A stretch of 64,000 nt of DNA from Balanoglossus misakiensis (Eukaryota > Hemichordata), in the NCBI GenBank assembly GCA_040954595.2, contig CM082579.2:5084001-5148000 (forward strand), read 5' to 3'. The notes below the pieces were generated by a model. That model ran no database searches. It was given only the letters and a program-made list of their open reading frames with translations, and was not told the origin of the DNA. Numbering within the stretch: the first letter of the stretch is position 1; the number at the start of each line of letters is the position of its first letter. A program made the translations under genes and the position numbers. Below are positions 1 through 13,733 of this stretch, piece after piece.

Positions 1-3000
1 TTGTGCTCATGGCATCGTGCAAGTAACGGTCAGCAACTGGAATTCAACTTTTCTGCTCGCACAACCCAGGGCGGATCATCACCCTATTACTTCACAATTC
101 TTCAGACTTCTGCTCAGTTGGCGACAATGATTCCCAATGCAGAGGAATTAAGACATTGACAAATGAAGTCAGAACCACTTTCGATCTAACCCTGACAATC
201 AACCTGGGCAGTCTTCCCTTTGCCTGCCAGCCACACCAACCAATCAGTCATCAGGTATTCAACAACACAGTGGTTTCACTTTTCACGAACGAAGTCGCTA
301 CACTACCTTGCAAGTGGCTTGGATCTTGTTGAATATTTTCCACCCGCTACTCAATTCTTCTCTGGTTTCAGCGCAGAGCAAAAGATAAAACGTTGCATTG
401 TGAGGAGTGGAGCTGACACACCGCCAACCAGCATCTCTGCCCCGACACAAGGTACCGTCATCGCCACAGCCGTGTGGAGCGCTTCCTGTCTGCAGTCGAC
501 ACTGCAAATGTGCAAATGACCGTTTGAAACCACATCCAACGGTTCAGACTCTCAGGCAGAAGTAATAATTGGGTAACAACTGTTGACAAGATTAAAAGCT
601 CCCCCCTCCGCCTGACCCGGGGGTTCGTGTTTCACTTTCATGACAGTAAAAATGTCAAAAATGCACCCATGAGAGGGCACTTGTGCAACCAGAAACTGAT
701 CGCGGCAGAATTGAAATCCGTCTTGTGTGCCGAGATCAAATGTGGCAATAATAGTACATGTACATGTAATACATAGTGAAATTGTGGAAACTTTCAACAA
801 CTCTGAAGTCAAATGAAAATTCTCATCACCCCATATCCCTGGTATCCCCCCCCCCCCCCCCACTGGACCTGATAATCTATGCCTCATAAACTCCGACCAA
901 TTTGGTAAAAGCCAGCCCTGCCTCTCACCATGACCTTATGCTTGGTGGGGGTCCCTATTACTAATTAAACCTCTCACAAACTATGCTGCCAACAATGTCC
1001 ACTGCCTGTTTCCACAAACCCCCACCTGTAATTAATCTGTTCCCCCTGCAGATAAGCCAAATTAAAGTGGTTCGCACAAGACATATTTGATCTGCATGAC
1101 TTGCTATCAGTCTGACAATCAAGACTGTTTTCTGCCCCCAAACTTTCTCTTTTTGGGGGGGTTATGCAGACGGGTGCCACATAAATCTAGTTTAATTGAG
1201 ACACATTACACAAGACTGTCAATAATGAAGTTTGCACACTGGTATTTAGCCAATTTTTTTTTACTTCATTCAAGTTGACGTAGACTCTCTCACAGAAAAT
1301 TCCTAAAAGTAATCAGTGCAATGTTGAAACATGGCAAAAGTACCTGGCGTTTCTACAAACCATCAGTCCACAACTTGACTAATATTACTGTTTTTTTTAA
1401 CCACAAATGTCACTCTCTTTTTCACAGTAGAACGGCTTTGAATTTTCACATAAACAGAGACTGTGACTGCTATTTTTATCTCCTCGGAAAATTATTTCAA
1501 CACCAGTTTCCTCAATAAAACAGAACCCAGCTCATCAGTTTACAAGACCGAAGTTAAAGACATATCAGATGGCGACATGACTCCATGAGGGCACCTCATG
1601 CAGCTATTATTTCCATGTAATGTAATTGTCAGGCCTTATAAACTAAACTGCATGTTGATCATCTGGCTTCTGTTCTGGAGAAGTGACCTTAGACCTTTTG
1701 TATTTGGCTTTCTATCAACTTCCCCAGGAAGTGTGCGCAGACAGAGAACAAATTAGCCGCCACTTGAGAGCCCTCTTGAGTCTAATTATGAATCTTTTCA
1801 CTTTGCTTTTCGCGCCTGCTTTCTTTTCGTTTACACCACAGCACCAGAGTATGTCAAATCGTCCCAACAAACAAGTCACACCCACCAAATGTATTTGCTT
1901 TCGTACTGAAAGATGATTAAAATTGCTGTTTCACCAGTTTGGATTTTTCTGAAGAAATGGTTTAACTTGTCAAAAACACTCTTTCTAGGGTCTATGACTT
2001 GACAAATCACTGGGGAAAACCCTCTTGGGACTGCGACTCCAAAGCATTCAGCTTTCACTAATCTGGGGACAGACTCTATATATACATGGAAAGCAAACTC
2101 GCAAACAGTTTATGAACAAACACTCCAGACCAGACACAAATAAAAAAAAAACACACCTATACCAGGACACATAACTCTGCTCTGAATCAGAACAGCTGAT
2201 TCAAACCAGTCTTGCCAACAACTACCTGTATTTATCAGCGTCGGCTATAAATAGACTCATCACCATGGCGAAAACTTCACCACCAAGATATGCTCCAAGA
2301 GCGTCCAATTCCAGATGTTGATGTCTCGCGGGTACTTGACCATGGTCACCCAGACTACATACTTCCAAGTTCAACTCCAAACATTGGAGTTAGTGTTTTT
2401 GTATCTATGTTGACTACTGTGCATGTTACACATTGTCACCTTTACACGCCCACTCATTGCACCATCTGTCCAGTCATAGACAGTAGTCTAGTCTGTCTAT
2501 GATCCAGTACAAACTTTCATAGTTCTGATTTGTTATACAGGCGCATTAATCCCCAAAGTTTGCGACTTGGTTATTGTTCCTCTAAACTTTCATGGTTAAC
2601 TTGTTTTCTTGACATAAAATACCATGGTTACTAAACCAAATATAAACACCGCCCATTATTTTGTAAACACAGTAAATATTAAGGTTGAGTAATTTCTGCT
2701 GGGAGGGTCTAAAAAACATTGTACTTTGTCAAAGACCTCAGTTCTGCCGGCTCATATTTCGAGGTGAAATCTCTCTTTGTGTTTCTCCCTCTCTCTCTCC
2801 GACCCCCTCCCCTATCTCTCTATCAATCTGGGTGTACATGTGTGGACAGGGACCAGAAGCAACCATCCCGAAACATCAAATTATCCGATACAAATACTTA
2901 AAGATGAACAGTTTTGAAGTTTGTCTGGCAGATCTGCTATACAAAACACCTACCCTGTTTCAACAAAACATCATACCTGTCCAGGAACACTGTCCAATCG

Positions 3001-4443
3001 GTCTAGACCCCCTGACTGTATGCCGAATAACTATCAACCGCATGGCTTTTGGGTTTCACCAACCGCTTGGTTGCATTCCGGTTGCATGACTCTTCCCATA
3101 TGTGTCCGAGACCCCTTTTGTGCAATCCGGACAGTTGCATGGAGTCTAATTCCCTGTTTACCCAGATCAACACAAGACAATGGCCAAGGTTGGGTTGGGT
3201 CGTTACAGTGGTGGCATGGCAAAGAGAGAGAGTGAAAGATCTGTGAATCAGTCCACTGACCAAAAGGAACTGGAATGTGCTTGATTATGCCCCCCCCCCC
3301 TGGCCCTCACCTAAAAAATAAAAGACCCGACGAATCCAAATGAATGGAATTTCTGCTGCAGGGATACACTTTTACTACCTGCAATGCATGCCGCTGATTA
3401 CAGGCCTCTGCAATTTAATTACCACGGACGGAAGACTTTATCTTTGAAATGCCCGGGAAACTAGGAACACAAAATGCAGTTTAATCTCGGGAATATGTGA
3501 AAATAAATAACATCTGACCAAGGTGTTATTTTCTCCTCCCTTTGTGTGTAGGTATTACTTCGGCCAAAAGTAGCAAATCTGATCCAATGCCCTGAAGTGA
3601 ATCGCAAAGGTAAGTGTATATACACATGCAAATTGTCCAGTTATATGCATGAATTAGACTAGGAGGGAGTTTATTTTCCTCTTTGGGGACTCTAACTGAA
3701 CTCAAGTGTGAACTGCAGAATTATGGCAACTGGATGACGTTAAGTGTGCCTCACAATTATGCAAGTGGCAAAAACACATCCTCACACTAAATAAAAATAC
3801 AATTCTGGTGAGTGAGTGGGTAACTTGGTGATTAAAATCACCGGCCCACTTCACAGAAATGTACGCATATCTGCCTTGCAGCGTTACTGCGCAGCAGTGG
3901 AGCCATATCAGATACAGTCGGGCCCTCTGGCCACTAAACATGCACCAGATCATTCAGCCCAGAAAATATACTGTTAAAAATAGGCAAAAATCATTGGTGT
4001 GCAAATAACGCCTGGAAAGCTATGGTCGCAGGTCTTGCGTAGAGTAACGCCATAGCAACCGTTGAAAGAAAACAAAAGAGGCCCATGCATTCTGTTCTGG
4101 CATGTTGGTCCCTTCTGGCATAGGATACACTTTCTATTGTTTTCTTCCCTCCATTCAAAAAGAAAAAATATCGTCTGCAAAGGACTCACTCTCATTGGAC
4201 AATACTAACTTTCAATTTACCGGGCGACAAAGGTGGCGCAGTCAAGGAATTTGGGGAATGTCTTGAAAACCAGGCAGCGAGGGAAAGGGAGAGAAAAAAA
4301 CCCACTTTGTTCGATCTCTCGGGACCAGAATTGGGAACCTGCATGTATCTACCCGTGCCGAACAAAGAGCCATAAAAAGTTAAACTTGAATGAAAGAACA
4401 TAGTTCAAATATTTCCGAATGACTACACCGACACAACTGCGCT
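1..4443. other. Noncoding, probably intronic
   Basis: No exon or gene recognised. Contains a run of about 16 C near 847-862, another C-run near 3291-3300, and a small 10-bp-arm hairpin (tcatagacag...ctgtctatga) near 2476-2502. Confidence 0.6.
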
Positions 4444-4452
4444 ATTTGTCAG

Positions 4453-5419
4453 GGCTGTATCTAAAACCTGGACTGGACTCATGGACTGGACTCGTGGACT
4501 GGACTCATGGACTGGACTCGTGGACTGGACTGGATTTCAAATTTTTGATTTCTCACTTGAAAATGAGTCTGAGTCTACAAGTCCAGTCCCAGTTCACAAT
4601 TATGATGACACAGACACTTTAAATTACATAATTTATGTAAATGATACAGTCTTTAATTACCTTAAGTCAGTGGTGAGTCCACTGTATACAATAAAAGGAA
4701 AGAGGCTCCTCACACCTCAATCATAAATTTCTTAAAGAAATTTAGAATTGAAGTATATAATAGTTTATCGTAGCAGTAAAGAAATCTAAGAATAATTAAA
4801 AATGACAAGTCAATACGATAGTTGCTAGAATTGGTAAAACAAGAAAAGTGGGAGGTGGTGTCCCCCTCCCACATAAGACAATTTTGTAAAATATGGTGCT
4901 CAAAGTTGCATTTTAGTGTACCCAAAAGCAAATGAAGTCAATGTTAGGGAGGACATATTTCACTTTTGCCACTCAAAGTTAACATGAGTGGGGGTGGGAT
5001 GGCAAGTATTCTGCCCTGGTACTCTAGATGTGGCGAAGAATGGATGGGGTGGGTGTGGGAATGGGTGTCCCCCTCCCACATTAGAAAAAGTGACCCCCCC
5101 CCCCCCCCCTGGATTTTGCCGCCCCCAGCCGTAAAAACTGAACGGTCCCTAAAAGTAATAATAAGTTACATGTACATGACCTGCTGTGAGGCATGCTATC
5201 TTTAGGGACTCACCACTGACTAAGGTAATTAAAGACTGTATCATTTACATAAATTATCTAATTTCAAGTGTCTGTGTCATCATAATTGTGAACTGGGACT
5301 GGACTTGTAGACTCAGACTCATTTTCAAGTGAGAAATCAAAAATTTGAAATCCAGTCCAGTCCACGAGTCCAGTCCACGAGTCCAGTCCATGAGTCCAGT
5401 CCAGGTTTTAGATACAGCC
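4453..5419. mobile_element. Foldback (MULE-like) non-autonomous DNA element, 967 bp
   Basis: Terminal inverted repeats of about 228 bp (4453-4680) and 214 bp (5206-5419), nearly identical, beginning GGCTGTATCTAAAACCTGG. A perfect 9-bp direct repeat ATTTGTCAG flanks the element (4444-4452 and 5420-5428), as left by insertion. Each arm carries a 15-bp tandem repeat (ggactggactcatgg / ...cgtgg), four copies on the left and three on the right. The roughly 525-bp centre has C-runs but no open frame resembling a transposase. Target-site length of 9 and long arms suit Mutator-like foldback elements. High arm identity suggests recent insertion. Confidence 0.9.
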
Positions 5420-5428
5420 ATTTGTCAG

Positions 5429-8400
5429 ACCGCTTGACATTCATTCGCACACGCATCGCGAACCACATTTCCCTGGCTTTTTTTATTGTCTGGACTTTTA
5501 AGCAGTCCCGGTGGAATACAATCGGGTCAAGATCCAACTTGCCAGATGCCGTGGCTTTATCTCCGCGTCTGCCACTTGTGCTTTTAAATAAAAACTGACG
5601 TTCTAAGCCCCCAGGGATATGTCGGGGTACTAAATCACCCCATGTGCTCAGGTGTGGCTCAGGGAAAAAATGAGCAATGCTGAAAGTCACTGGACATTTT
5701 CCAAGATTTCCACATCTTTATACCATATGGTTTATGTGCATAAAGAATTCTTTGTGGCGATTTTCATCTGCATACACCAAAGGTATGCATGTGAATCTGT
5801 CGAGAATTATGACATATGCGTCGCACCTTTGTGGTTAAAACGGAAATCGTGTACATGAAATGAAATCTTGCATCCACATCAAAACTTTGGTACACATTCC
5901 ACACTCCTCTCCACTCCACTCCACTCAGAAAAACATCCCCAGCTAAGGTATTCTGACCATACAGATTACACCCCTGTGATGACGACATGAAAAGCCCCAC
6001 CAAAGATGGTGAGGCTCGTGGCCCAACCAATCCAAACCCTAAAACCATCCCACTTTCCAATACAAAAGGACTCAAGTACACAGGTATGACGCCATGATTT
6101 GCCTGAATGCTGTCAAGATAAGATCTGAGACTGCGGATAATCCCCAACCTATAGCCACCGTTAAGGCAAATCCGACAGGTTTTGAATCCATCCCAGGTGA
6201 CAATGGATGACAGGGCTAAACTGGATGACAATCATGGAACAATGTCTACAAGCATTTCAAGGCTGCCACCAATGTCGAAATAATAAAGAAATATTCCTTG
6301 TTTGAAAAGGAACAAACTGTTTTATTTTTCAAAGGAATCCCTCGGGTATGTTTATGTTGTCACCCTAACCAGGCCAGCCTCTTGAACAGCTATTTCGGCA
6401 GAGCCAGGCAGGTCAAAACCAAAGGACATGAACAGTTAATGAAAAAAAAGACTAAAATGCCTCTGGGACTACCAGTAAGGGTCTGGAGATTTAGGCACAC
6501 AATGGCAAAGCTGTGTTCGTGATCTTCGGACTACAATCAAGTACAGAACGAGCGACCTTTGAGACAAAAGCCGGCACTGAAATATGTAAATCTAGAAAAA
6601 AAATCTGGCTCAGTGGAACAAAGCCCGGTCTAATCCCAATACCGCATTTCAGAGATTTCTGGCATTCCGACAGTCCCTGTTCAAATGTTGAACTTCAACT
6701 GGCGAGGGACACGATCACCTGAAACAGGCAGCTGTCAATGTTTCGTCTAGTTCAAGGACGTCACCACATTTTGTAAGCGGACTGCAGTATGGAATTACCG
6801 TCTGCACGCGAATACCGCGTCTGAACAGTACAAACTTAATCCTTTTTCCTAACATCAGACCACTGATGCACAGTAAGTGACAGATGGCAGAATTATTTTC
6901 TTGGGGGAATTTCCCAGTATTATGACTAATATTTTCAAAAGAATAAAATACAAAACTTAACTTAAGGGACTTTTCTTACCTGTCACAGCAGGAAATAAAG
7001 AGATCTGACAACACGTACTGCATAAAATAACCCAGAAAATGACGTACAGTGAGGGGAAAATGACGTAGGAAGGGGAATAGCCCAATAAACAGATCCTGGT
7101 CCAAAATGTAGAGCAGTGACGCTCATGTTTCGACCTTTGAACTCTTTTACCAAGAATTAACGGGGAGACGCCTCCGATGACTAAAACTGATTCCACAGCC
7201 TTGTACTCTGAACGAAGCACCTCATATTGACATATCAGGACACGTAATTATGATGTTTAGTGAACTGGCATAAACCGCAAGTTTGTTCACGGTTGGTCAA
7301 CCTCCGAGAGCAATACTTGACTTGAAAAACCATAATGTTGGACAAAAACAACGTAAAGATTAACAGACCCTTAGAAAGCCTTGGAACTGCAGTAAAACTC
7401 ACTAATACCGTAGCAGTGGATTGTAAGTTGGCCAATTTACGACTGTGAAAGTGTAAAAACATTAGCTCCTGATGTGGTTACCCGCGGTAAATAAGCACTT
7501 TACGGAGTGTTGTTGTCTTGGAAACTAAAGACTGTGGGGAAGCAGTGAAATGTAAAACTTCAGGATTCTTAAGGAGTTCACAGATAATCATTTCACCCAC
7601 CTGTTGAATGGCATTAACAGTGCTACATGAACAACAACAGCAGTCATAATGATGATGGTGACGAAATGTTTGGAAGAACTCGACAGTAAAATCAGCACGA
7701 TGCAACTGCCTCTTCATGTACTTCAAGTATCTAAATAGCTTTTGGTTCTTTCATCTATAAATGTAAATGAGACTGGCTGACCTAATACATAAGTACTTCG
7801 ATCTGTTTCCTGACGTCACCGGAGGTCAATTTGAGGTGAAGCTGGGTGGGAGGGGAATTTGGCATGTGGAGAGATACTAATTTTAACTCCATCACTGCTA
7901 CAAATAATTGAAAGACTTGATAATGGTCACAAAGAGCTCCAAAATGCCTGTGCTGAACCAAAATACTTGGGTTTGAAAACAGTCGATTCAGACTCAATGT
8001 ACAAATATCTAGGGACAAGGCCAACTCGGTCCTTTGTCAGATGTCCAGAAGAGAACATTTAGAAAAAAATCCATACATCTATTTTTAAATAGTTTATCAA
8101 AATCTACAGTTACAATTGCAGCATTCAAATGGGGGCTGGTATGTGGTTGAAAAGCACGGGTGGGAACACATGTCTATTAATTGGACATTGCCAATAGATT
8201 CTATGATGCCGATTGTTCGCCATTACAATTGGGGAAGGAATGTCACCTTGTAATCCCCTCAAGAATTTAGCCTTGACATCCCTTCTTTTATTTGAATTGG
8301 TTTAGCCTATGTGTACTGTTCAGCCTAGGTGGTTCAGTCGACTCTTCTGAAGGGAGGGAATATTCTCAGACAGTCTGACAAAACTGGTTTCCAAATAGCC

Positions 8401-11400
8401 AGTAATATCTATGATTTAATGCATCATATCTTTAGGTAATGCATGTGAAAATATGGGTTGGCGAATCATTACCGTCCTAATAAAAACTGTTTACTGTATA
8501 TGGAGGCAAAAAATCAATATCTTGAGGGTTGCTTTTTTGTCATAAATATTTGAAAACCTAAAACAAGGCGTGACCTCAGCTTTGAAGGCTATTTTTGTGA
8601 GTGTGAAAGGGTGGGGGTTTTCCTGTTTGTGCAATGTTGCGATCTCAATGGTACATCAACATGTAACGCTTATATTTATGGACGTATTTTCCTACCGCAC
8701 AGCTGACCACGGTCACACTGAATGCCTAAACTGGATATTTACCCAAGAAGATGAACTACCCTCTTTTCTAAAAGCTGTTCAATGCGATGGAATGTTAATG
8801 GAGGAGGTCACTCGCAATCTGGAAAGGGGAGGAGGGGGGATGGTTCATGTCACTGTCAGGTCCCCAAAAGTGCCAGTCTGTTATAAAGCCATCTCATGCA
8901 GAAGGCCAACACACACACGTGCCAACTGAAGTGACAGCGCGACACGATTTCCAACTTGAGCTCTCTTTGTTCCCACTGACCACAAAGAGGCTCCGCCAGA
9001 CATTCCTGTTTGTTTTCCACTCAAAAAGGTTACTACTTTCCTCCTCTGCGTAGCATCGAAACACCACTGGGCTACTAGTTCTAACGTACAGTACCAGCTT
9101 CTTGTCAAAAGTAACAAACTTGTCCAGTGCTAGTGTTTCACTTTGAGTAAAAATTTATGATTGAAATCATTCAATTGCCGATCACAGTTAAAAATGTCAA
9201 AGCTGTTTTGAACCGATCTGTGTTATGGATTCTTGCCAAATTTGATTCGATCTCACTCCATAAAAATTGTTTGGTAAACAGGGTAACAGGAGATGTGCTG
9301 GCGCAGTCTCGAAGAACGGTGGCACCTACTACGGTAGATTGCGTTACAAAATCCAGTGGATCTGTAATTCCACAAACAGCTAATCTGCATTCTTTGGTAA
9401 TTTTATCGAGTACTTTTAACTAGCTAAAGCTATCATTACAGATGAAAATGCATTTTTATCTTTGAAAATATTACTCTCTCTCTCTCCTTTTACTGGGTAA
9501 GACAGTAAAATAAATCTCTTGTGTTGTTAAGTCATGCAGGTAACACTGGGCCAATTACCAGAAACGACCAACGTAAAGTGTACTTTGTTGATATGTGGAG
9601 AGAATGTGGCTGACAGTGACAGGCATGAAAAGACAAATAAATAAGGCTTCGAAATTTTCCAAAACTCTTCAGCTGTGACAACTTTTTTTCTGCTCGGAAC
9701 TCTGAAGTGAAGTTAATTAACAGCCGTGATAAAAGTAGCTTGTATCTGGAACAGGATAACCCACCTGAATTGGCCGCAGATTGATCTAGAAGGAATCCTC
9801 CCTTTTTTTGTGAGCCATGCGCACGTGTGTACATGTATGTGATTGTCCGATGACAGTTACCCCATACTGTTGTTTAGACACTGTATCTTTTAAGGAATAC
9901 AGAAATAACGAAGTCAATGTCACTCACGCCTTGTCAATCACTTTCTTGACAAGCGGTCGGGCACAACTCCTGCTGGGCGGAAAAGAAAAGGACCCACAGT
10001 CGCAGTAAACTGCAACCGGCATTCTGAGTATTCACACAACCGCAGGGTCAGAAAGCACACAACCTCACCCCCACTGCAATACCTGGATTTGTGAACAGCA
10101 TCTGATCGGGACAATGTGCGGGGGGCGGACAATGAGATTTCTCCGTTAATGGCCGACCGGTGGAAGGGGAAAAAAGCGAGCTCTCCGACGGCCGATCAAT
10201 ATTACACTGGCCACAAACGCAAACTGTTACCCCATTGTAGTGCGGAAATACCGCAGTATACAGACTCTTTCCTCTCATTTGTCGGGGTAACCAGTTTTCT
10301 GTGGAGCACTCCACACAAATGCACATACCACAACCCATGTTTTTGTTCCCACATTCAAAAACAGCCACCCCCTCATTATCCTTCTACTGTGAACCACAGT
10401 AGCATACAAGTACCCCCAGAAGTCCATCCACGGTTATTTTTTTCACTTCGATTTTCCCGCATGACAATCATCTTGTCAAGCTGTGACGCACTTGATACAT
10501 GAATAACTAGCACTTGATTGAGTTTATGTCAGGGAATGTGCACAAATACTCTTCTCTGCACGGATGGCATCAGATCTTCCTGCCCATGCCTCATTTGATG
10601 TATATATTTTTTTTACCTGGCAGCCAAAACAGCTGGTGTGTGAAGTTTCAATATTTACCGACAAGTTCACTCAAGGTGAAGTACGCCATAAACAACCTCA
10701 GTGGAGTCAAGTGCCTGGCTCCGCACCAATTAATCAAACCATTTGTGATGTCACTCAAGGTTGATGCACACAATATTGACCTGTACATCTGACGTACCAC
10801 ATAATCTTGATTTGGGCGCTTAGTCAGTCCAGCAGACGTATAAAATACTTCCTGTTGTGCCTGACACTCATGGTTAATGCAAACTTTTGGTCAAGCTCCC
10901 TGAAATTTTTCACTGAGACACCAATAATCTTAACCAAATCATCGAACAAATGTCACAGAAAGCTATGAATTCAAAATCTCTATTCATGGAGACCGCCCAA
11001 TGTAGATGACAACAAAAGGGATACTTCTGTAAAAGTCCTCAGGGAGGCAAGGTGAAGACACCATCACACGAACACTTACACCATGAAAGTCCATGCATAA
11101 CTGCTGTTGTTGTTTTTAATTTTCAGTCGGGTATTTTTGGAATGTTTGACAGAACACAGATGCCTGGTATATATATTGTAAACTTATCTTCAGCCTAAAA
11201 AGACAAGTGATGCGGTGTTATTATTTTAAACTCTCTAGGCATTCCAGTAATGCAATTAGCTCCCCCTTTCTGAGGTAAAAAACTACTCATCCGAACACCA
11301 GGCTGTTTTGCAGCCAACAGTGAGACACATTTACGAAAATTGGGGTTCTGACCCCCAAACACCCCCCAGGCATTTCTCCGCAGACTGCAAGGACCTCAAA

Positions 11401-13584
11401 TCAACAGGTGTGTTATTGTACACTGGGACCACACAGACATCGATTAAGACTATAATATCGTGGTGATAGCTGAGTGAGATAAAACGGTGACCCCAAACTG
11501 ACAGGTGGCATGCTGAAAGCACTTTCCTAAATTTGTAATTTACACTGTGTGGACTTAACTAAATGGGACCTGGTGTGTTCTCATTCATGACTCACTTTAA
11601 AAGTTAATTCGTCACTTTTGCTATTCTGTGTACCTATGGTTTTTTTTTTGACATCTCAAAGAGGACAAGCCTGGCTGACAGAAGGGATGCTTTGCTTGGC
11701 TTGTGATGGGGCGGGATCCCTCTGCAGGCAGACAAGAGAGAGGACAGCTCGGAGAAAACACTCCAGAAGCCCCGACCAATCAAAAGTCACGCTTTCTGGA
11801 ATCTCAAGATCCTCCACTCCACTTTCTTCAAAAGACTTTCAAAACACTAATTCTCAAACAGAACTTGTTCAGAGCTTTTCATCCAGCTAGTCATCCTGAC
11901 TCTAGTTTGCTTTCTGAGCGTGGTACCTTCCACTCAGAAAACGTCTCCCGGAAGTTGTTTTACATACAATGGACAGGACTTCTCTTCTCTCCCCTTACAC
12001 ACACAGGCAGTCCCTTCTCAGAAGTTCAACTTCTTCAGACCAGATGGGATCGGGTCTCTGGGGCATGCCGCCGAATGTCTATGACATCGCACACAGGCCA
12101 CGCAACCACAAAGGGGAAAATGTACGGCAATAAAAACAAAGCAGTCCCCTTGAAAACACCTGCAGTATCAATCGCTGCTGGTAAATTAGTCCCTGTAACC
12201 ATAGAATACCCGTCGTGTTACAAGCAAAACAGCGCGGACAATGCAAGTGTCTAAATTGACTTCACCTCTCCTTGTCCGGCAAGGCGATATCCGCCGGCAC
12301 ACCCACCAAAACACAAATATCGCCGGCAAAAAAAAAAATACTTTTCTTTCCCGCCAGCTTTGGTCTGCCGCCGCCTCAAGTGCTTGGAAAAGAAAGAGCG
12401 AGCTCGGGTGCTTGAAGCAGGGCGTAAGAACGCCTTTTACGGTAAAGGTGATGTATCTATGGGGGTTAGTATAGGCTGGTGTCTGGGTTTAAAGGCTTAG
12501 GAGTAAGTGCCATGGTGTGACGCTCAAATATTGATGCATATAGGATGGCCTCCAATGTTTTTTACTGATTTTCACTGAAAGATGAACTTGATTTTTATGA
12601 TTCATCCATAGAAACTCAGATGTCATAAATTTGGAAGCCAATTTTGATTAAATCTTCATGCAACGTTTACTGTAGCAATGAATGCACAAAAAGTATTTAC
12701 TGCGCTGATAACAAATTATACATATTTCCACGTGCTACACTCTATTAACATGTGTTGATATTCCCCTTAATTGTTAATGTTTAACAAACTTTGTGTTTGC
12801 TACATGTTTGATTCCAGTAAACACGGAATTCCTTCATGTTTCAAAACGCTACTTGTAGCAAAAGAGAGGCTTAAAAACCGTGAGATTAAAGTGTTACCCT
12901 TGGTGATCTCTGGACAACACATTAAAAGCTGATTGCATCATCGATATTGTTACGTGTGCATTATTCGGACATTTCCGTGCGGTCTCTCTTTCCTAGCCAC
13001 GGCAAACAGCGGCATCATTTGACAACACTAATATTTCATCATCGAAACCAAAAGTGACGCCCTCGGAAGTTTCGTAGAACACAGTTACGGTCGTGACAGA
13101 CTCACATTGTTTTGAATGGACAGCAAGACTGGATTACAGTCATAACCACATTCATTCAAAAACCGTAAATTCATAACATCCTCGAATCTGCATCATGACA
13201 CGCATCAGTGGAAATCCCAGGGAGGACAGGCAATGAAAGTATCAGCACACAAAAAATCCAAATCTGGGACAGGCTACTGTTCTTTCATATTCTCTGCCAC
13301 CCGAGATTTACAACGCTTGTTCTTTTGAATGGGAGATCCGGTCTGGCAAATGATTTACAAGAGGGTGGTGGTGTTGGGTATGTTTTTTTCTGAGTGTGTG
13401 ATAAAAAAATCACAGCATAGCAGAAGAGTCAAGATTCCAGCCAAGGTTATCTCTGCTTGTTTACCAAACACACACTCAGAGCAACCCAGCTGGATCATAT
13501 CCACTGTGCTTATGTAACCTTCCAACAAGTGATTTCTCCGGAGAAATAAAGAACCTTACAGCCTCCAGTGACACTAAAACCCAC
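5429..13584. other. Noncoding, probably intronic
   Basis: No supported gene. The longest open frames here (5764-6231 minus; 11703-12254 plus, 183 codons) have no recognisable domain or splice context. A locally CpG-rich patch at about 9.95-10.2 kb and another at 12.24-12.43 kb, with repeated cgccggc words, may be regulatory. Confidence 0.55.
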
Positions 13585-13733
13585 CTGAATGGCGGCCTTT
13601 TCTGTGGAATGTGCGTCGTCTTCTTTTTGCCGACGATGTTGTTGTTGTTCTCCTCGCAGGCGTTGGTCCTCTGCACCATCTTCCTGACATAGCCAGACTT
13701 GATGAGGCCCGGCGATTTCAAATCCTTATCCAT
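13585..13733 (-). CDS. Candidate alternative first coding exon (49 codons)
   Basis: ATG at 13733-13731 in strong context (gccATGG), 49 codons starting MDKDLKSPGLIKSGYVRKMV and ending HIPQKRPPF, then donor CAG|GTGGGT in phase 2. This is the same phase as the PDZ exon and the 18.7-kb candidate, so it could be a third entry into the same downstream exon. The third codon positions are GC-rich unlike the surroundings. AG dinucleotides in compatible phase lie just upstream, so an internal exon is possible, but the pyrimidine tract there is poor. No convincing TATA box was found. The peptide has no family I recognise. Confidence 0.38.

Noticed and set aside
4419-4726. Open frames rich in DSWTGLVDWT repeats
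   Set aside because: Translation of the 15-bp repeats in the foldback element's arm, not a gene.
5764-6231. 155-codon minus-strand open frame
   Set aside because: No family resemblance and no clean acceptor/donor pair; composition like the flanking noncoding DNA.
11703-12254. 183-codon plus-strand open frame, the longest outside the formin
   Set aside because: No recognisable domain, overlaps another open frame, no splice or promoter context; length is possible by chance in 64 kb.
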